The notes beneath the pieces were generated by a model. That model did no database searches. It was given only the letters and a program-made list of their open reading frames with translations, and was not told the origin of the DNA. Position numbers and translations under genes: made by a program. From Treponema sp. (GTDB taxonomy: Bacteria; Spirochaetota; Spirochaetia; Treponematales; Treponemataceae), in contig JAILNT010000235.1 in the NCBI GenBank assembly GCA_024691265.1, forward strand, positions 1-5,395: a DNA stretch of 5,395 bases. Reading direction: 5' to 3'. Positions 3,928 through 5,395 of this stretch are shown here, one piece after another (position 1 is the first letter of the stretch; the number at the start of each line of letters is the position of its first letter).

Positions 3928-4185
3928 TTATATTTCAAAATCCAGGCAGGCACGGCGTGCGGTAAATGAACGAACCTTGCTCTCTGCGACGGCTACGTGT
4001 TCCGGGTGTTTTGAATATCCTTTGAGGGCTTCTTCAGATTCAAAAGTGGAATCCAGCATCAGGTCGGCAGTAGAAGATGCGAGGCGACAGCTAGTGTTTA
4101 CCTTGATGTCTACAAGTCCCGGGATTTTTCCTTTGAGGCCTTCAAGTCCTTCTTTGATTCCGGCTTTTACAGCTGATACCCAGCT
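3928..4185 (-). pseudogene. Dabb (stress-responsive alpha/beta barrel) protein lacking its N-terminus
   Basis: A minus-strand frame of 85 codons ends at TAA 3930-3928. It shows the typical Dabb pattern: AVKAGIKEGLEGLKGKIPGL, then DIKVNTSC, DLMLDSTFESEEALKGYSKH, PEHVAVAE and a closing FTARRACLDFE. Dabb proteins are about 95-105 residues, form ferredoxin-like dimers and have mostly unknown roles. The first strand (usually a Met-hydrophobic-x-His-hydrophobic sequence) is missing. An in-frame TAA (4188-4186) lies just upstream, and no start or ribosome site is present. The break lies about 20 bases from a 33-base tandem repeat, so loss by insertion of a mobile element is the simplest account. GC content is high for the window (3961-4020 has 30 G+C of 60). 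Confidence 0.75.
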
Positions 4186-4203
4186 TTACAAAATGAAGGA
4201 AAA

Positions 4204-4289
4204 TTCCCCTAGAAAAGTGTAATACTCCGGTCAACTTTCCCCTAGAAAAGTGTAATATTCCGGTTGATTTTCCCCTGGAAAAGTGTAAA
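4204..4289. repeat. 33-base tandem repeat, probable IS21-type element end (remnant)
   Basis: Three units begin at 4204, 4237 and 4270 with an exact 33-base period. Each opens TTCCCCT-A/G-GAAAAGTGTAA; the first two continue with A-T-A-C/T-TCCGGT, and the third is cut short at about 4289. On the minus strand this reads ACACTTTTC-C/T-AGGGGAA, a pattern I associate with the multiple transposase-binding repeats at the ends of IS21-family elements. No istA or istB gene is in the window, so this would be a solo end left by deletion or rearrangement. It sits at the point where the Dabb gene is broken. Alternatives are operator repeats or a small iteron set. Confidence 0.6.
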
Positions 4290-4338
4290 AATTTCGTTTT
4301 TCGCGGAATCTGCAACTTTTTAAAAGCAGAGTTATAAC

Positions 4339-5139
4339 TTAAATCTCATCTAGAATTACAGCTCCATCTAAATCTCTTGGAGCCTCGATTTTAATATTCA
4401 AATCATTGCCGGCCACGGTATAAAAAAAGTATTTTTCTGAAACATTTCCGGAAGAAACTTCTTTGTAGGAAAAGCCATGTCCACCAGCCAGGGCTTCAAA
4501 GAAGGAAATATCTGAATCATTATAAATTGAAAAAACAGGGACAATTGCAATATAAGAAGAATTCCTGATTTCAACAGCCGCAGGTATTCTTATACTACCG
4601 CTGCTGTCTTTTTTTATTATTATATTGCCAATGCACGCCCATTTATCATTTTTGTCACAAAAAATCTTAAAACCAAAATGATACTTTACGTAATCATCAT
4701 CGTAATTTTCAAAATAAATATGATCATTTATAAACTCTTTGAACTTCCATTCAAGTTCACGTTTATTAATGATAAGTGTCCCCGGAGTTATTACAGGAGG
4801 ATGTTCAACGTATGAAGGATTTTTTTCGCGGAAATACACTTCAATTGTTGCATCTGTTCTTTTTTCTTCAAGTTCATATTCAATATCTGAGTTTAGTTTC
4901 AGGCTAAATTGTTTATATTTTGTTTTTGAATAAAATTGTTTGTCAGCGCCATTATTTATAAGTACTTTTCCAATAGGGACACTTTCATTATTTTCATGGC
5001 CATAAATATCAACAGAAACCGGTTTTATTGAAAAATTAACAATACGGAAGTTTTTTCCCTGGGAATTTATGAGATAAGTTTGTTCAGCCGAAATGTACCA
5101 GCACAGAAATAAAAGTAAAGCAGAAAAAAGTTTTTTCAA
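4339..5139 (-). CDS. Secreted protein of 266 residues, unknown function
   Basis: The start is a TTG at 5139-5137 with GGAGG (complement of 5145-5149) five bases upstream. An upstream in-frame start at 5157 would put six polar residues before the signal peptide and lacks a ribosome site. Residues 1-18 (MKKLFSALLLFLCWYISA) are a Sec signal peptide, probably cut before EQ. The cysteine inside the core is not in a lipobox. The mature protein of about 248 residues is beta-rich, with VDIYGHENNESVPIGKV, TIEVYFREKNPS, a PPVITPGTLIINKRELEW stretch, two cysteines (FCDKNDKWAC) and EALAGGHGFSYKE near the C-terminus. I do not recognise a family. The composition fits a periplasmic or outer-surface beta-sandwich protein. 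It is expressed from its own promoter (5162-5189), divergent from the gene at 5291. No strong terminator was seen after its stop. Confidence 0.82.
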   Translation of the reverse strand: MKKLFSALLLFLCWYISAEQTYLINSQGKNFRIVNFSIKPVSVDIYGHENNESVPIGKVLINNGADKQFYSKTKYKQFSLKLNSDIEYELEEKRTDATIEVYFREKNPSYVEHPPVITPGTLIINKRELEWKFKEFINDHIYFENYDDDYVKYHFGFKIFCDKNDKWACIGNIIIKKDSSGSIRIPAAVEIRNSSYIAIVPVFSIYNDSDISFFEALAGGHGFSYKEVSSGNVSEKYFFYTVAGNDLNIKIEAPRDLDGAVILDEI

Positions 5140-5161
5140 AGGAACCTCCACTGTCAATTCA

Positions 5162-5189
5162 ATTATACACTATCTAGAATGTGTTTCAA
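5162..5189 (-). promoter_or_regulatory. Sigma-70 promoter of the 266-residue secreted protein
   Basis: On the minus strand TTGAAA (complement of 5184-5189), a 16-base spacer and a perfect TATAAT (complement of 5162-5167). It lies about 12 bases before the ribosome site, giving a very short leader. Confidence 0.6.
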
Positions 5190-5218
5190 ATTTTTTCCTG
5201 TTTTAATAATCAATAACT

Positions 5219-5247
5219 TTGAGGGATTCAGATTTTGATAGTATAAT
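5219..5247 (+). promoter_or_regulatory. Sigma-70 promoter of the gene starting at 5291
   Basis: TTGAGG (5219-5224), a 17-base spacer and a perfect TATAAT (5242-5247), followed by about 30 bases to the ribosome site. It is back to back with the minus-strand promoter at 5162-5189, so the two genes share a divergent control region. Confidence 0.55.
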
Positions 5248-5290
5248 AATATTACCCCTAAGAAAGATTATTGTTTTATGGAGATTCAAA

Positions 5291-5395
5291 ATGAAAAAAG
5301 AAGGCATTGTTGCAGGAAGTCCTTTTATTACTTATCAACGTAAAGGGTTAAGAATTCACACTGGCAATTGTAGTTGTATTGCAATGTGGGGTGCA
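5291..5395 (+). CDS. N-terminal part of an unrecognised protein (runs off the right edge)
   Basis: ATG 5291 follows a GGAG ribosome site (5279-5282) and its own promoter. The 35 codons in the window read MKKEGIVAGSPFITYQ, then RKGLRIHTGNCSCIAMWGA, still open at the edge. There is no signal peptide. A Cys-x-Cys pair is at residues 27 and 29. No family could be named from so short a piece. Confidence 0.7.
   Translation, partial: MKKEGIVAGSPFITYQRKGLRIHTGNCSCIAMWGA

Noticed and set aside
3896..4222. Plus-strand frame of 108 codons
   Set aside because: It is the antisense of the Dabb fragment, whose minus reading shows a recognisable family pattern.
4309..4330. Terminator after the 266-residue gene (TCTGC...GCAGA)
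   Set aside because: The stem is only five base pairs with a 12-base loop and no following T run on the minus strand.

Overview
The window looks like a mobile-DNA or defence island in a low-to-moderate GC anaerobic bacterium. I lean towards a Treponema-type spirochaete, but on weak grounds: gene style, strong Shine-Dalgarno sites, and two short housekeeping-type genes. No rRNA, tRNA, integrase or transposase gene is inside the window, so the host assignment is inference.

Bases 1-3690 form an array of short modules separated by a family of palindromic repeats. The shared half-site GTATCACCTTCC starts at 231, 690, 1249 (left half only), 1795 and 2356, so the spacings are 459, 559, 546 and 561 bases. 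Copies at 687-722 and 2349-2392 are perfect inverted repeats. Those at 230-263 and 1794-1828 are directional, with a different right arm. Every module has the same plan: next to the repeat lies a coding frame without a start of its own, which reads away from the repeat and stops, and then comes a small gene that is usually complete. Module 0 (minus, 1-230) has a decapitated fragment and a gene start at the window edge. Module 1 (plus, 264-686) has a basic C-terminal fragment, an acidic 68-residue protein and a terminator. Module 2 (minus, 723-1248) has a fragment, a 77-residue protein and a broken, truncated queE. Module 3 (minus, 1259-1793) holds a secreted 133-residue protein. Module 4 (minus, 1829-2348) has a fragment, a 60-residue protein and a terminator. 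Module 5 (plus, 2393-about 3690) has a fragment and a 379-residue PD-(D/E)XK nuclease-like protein. Base composition changes sharply between modules, which suggests separate sources.

Bases 3691-4185 look like older chromosomal backbone: more GC-rich, minus strand, with a small conserved protein and a Dabb (stress-responsive alpha/beta barrel) gene that has lost its N-terminus. The loss lies beside a 33-base tandem repeat (4204-4289) that resembles the multi-repeat end of an IS21-type insertion sequence. Bases 4339-5139 encode an unrecognised secreted protein. It is divergent from a new gene that starts at 5291 and runs off the window.

The best candidate for something undescribed is the repeat-delimited array of captured gene fragments. 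It behaves like an integron cassette array, but its repeats are not canonical attC sites.
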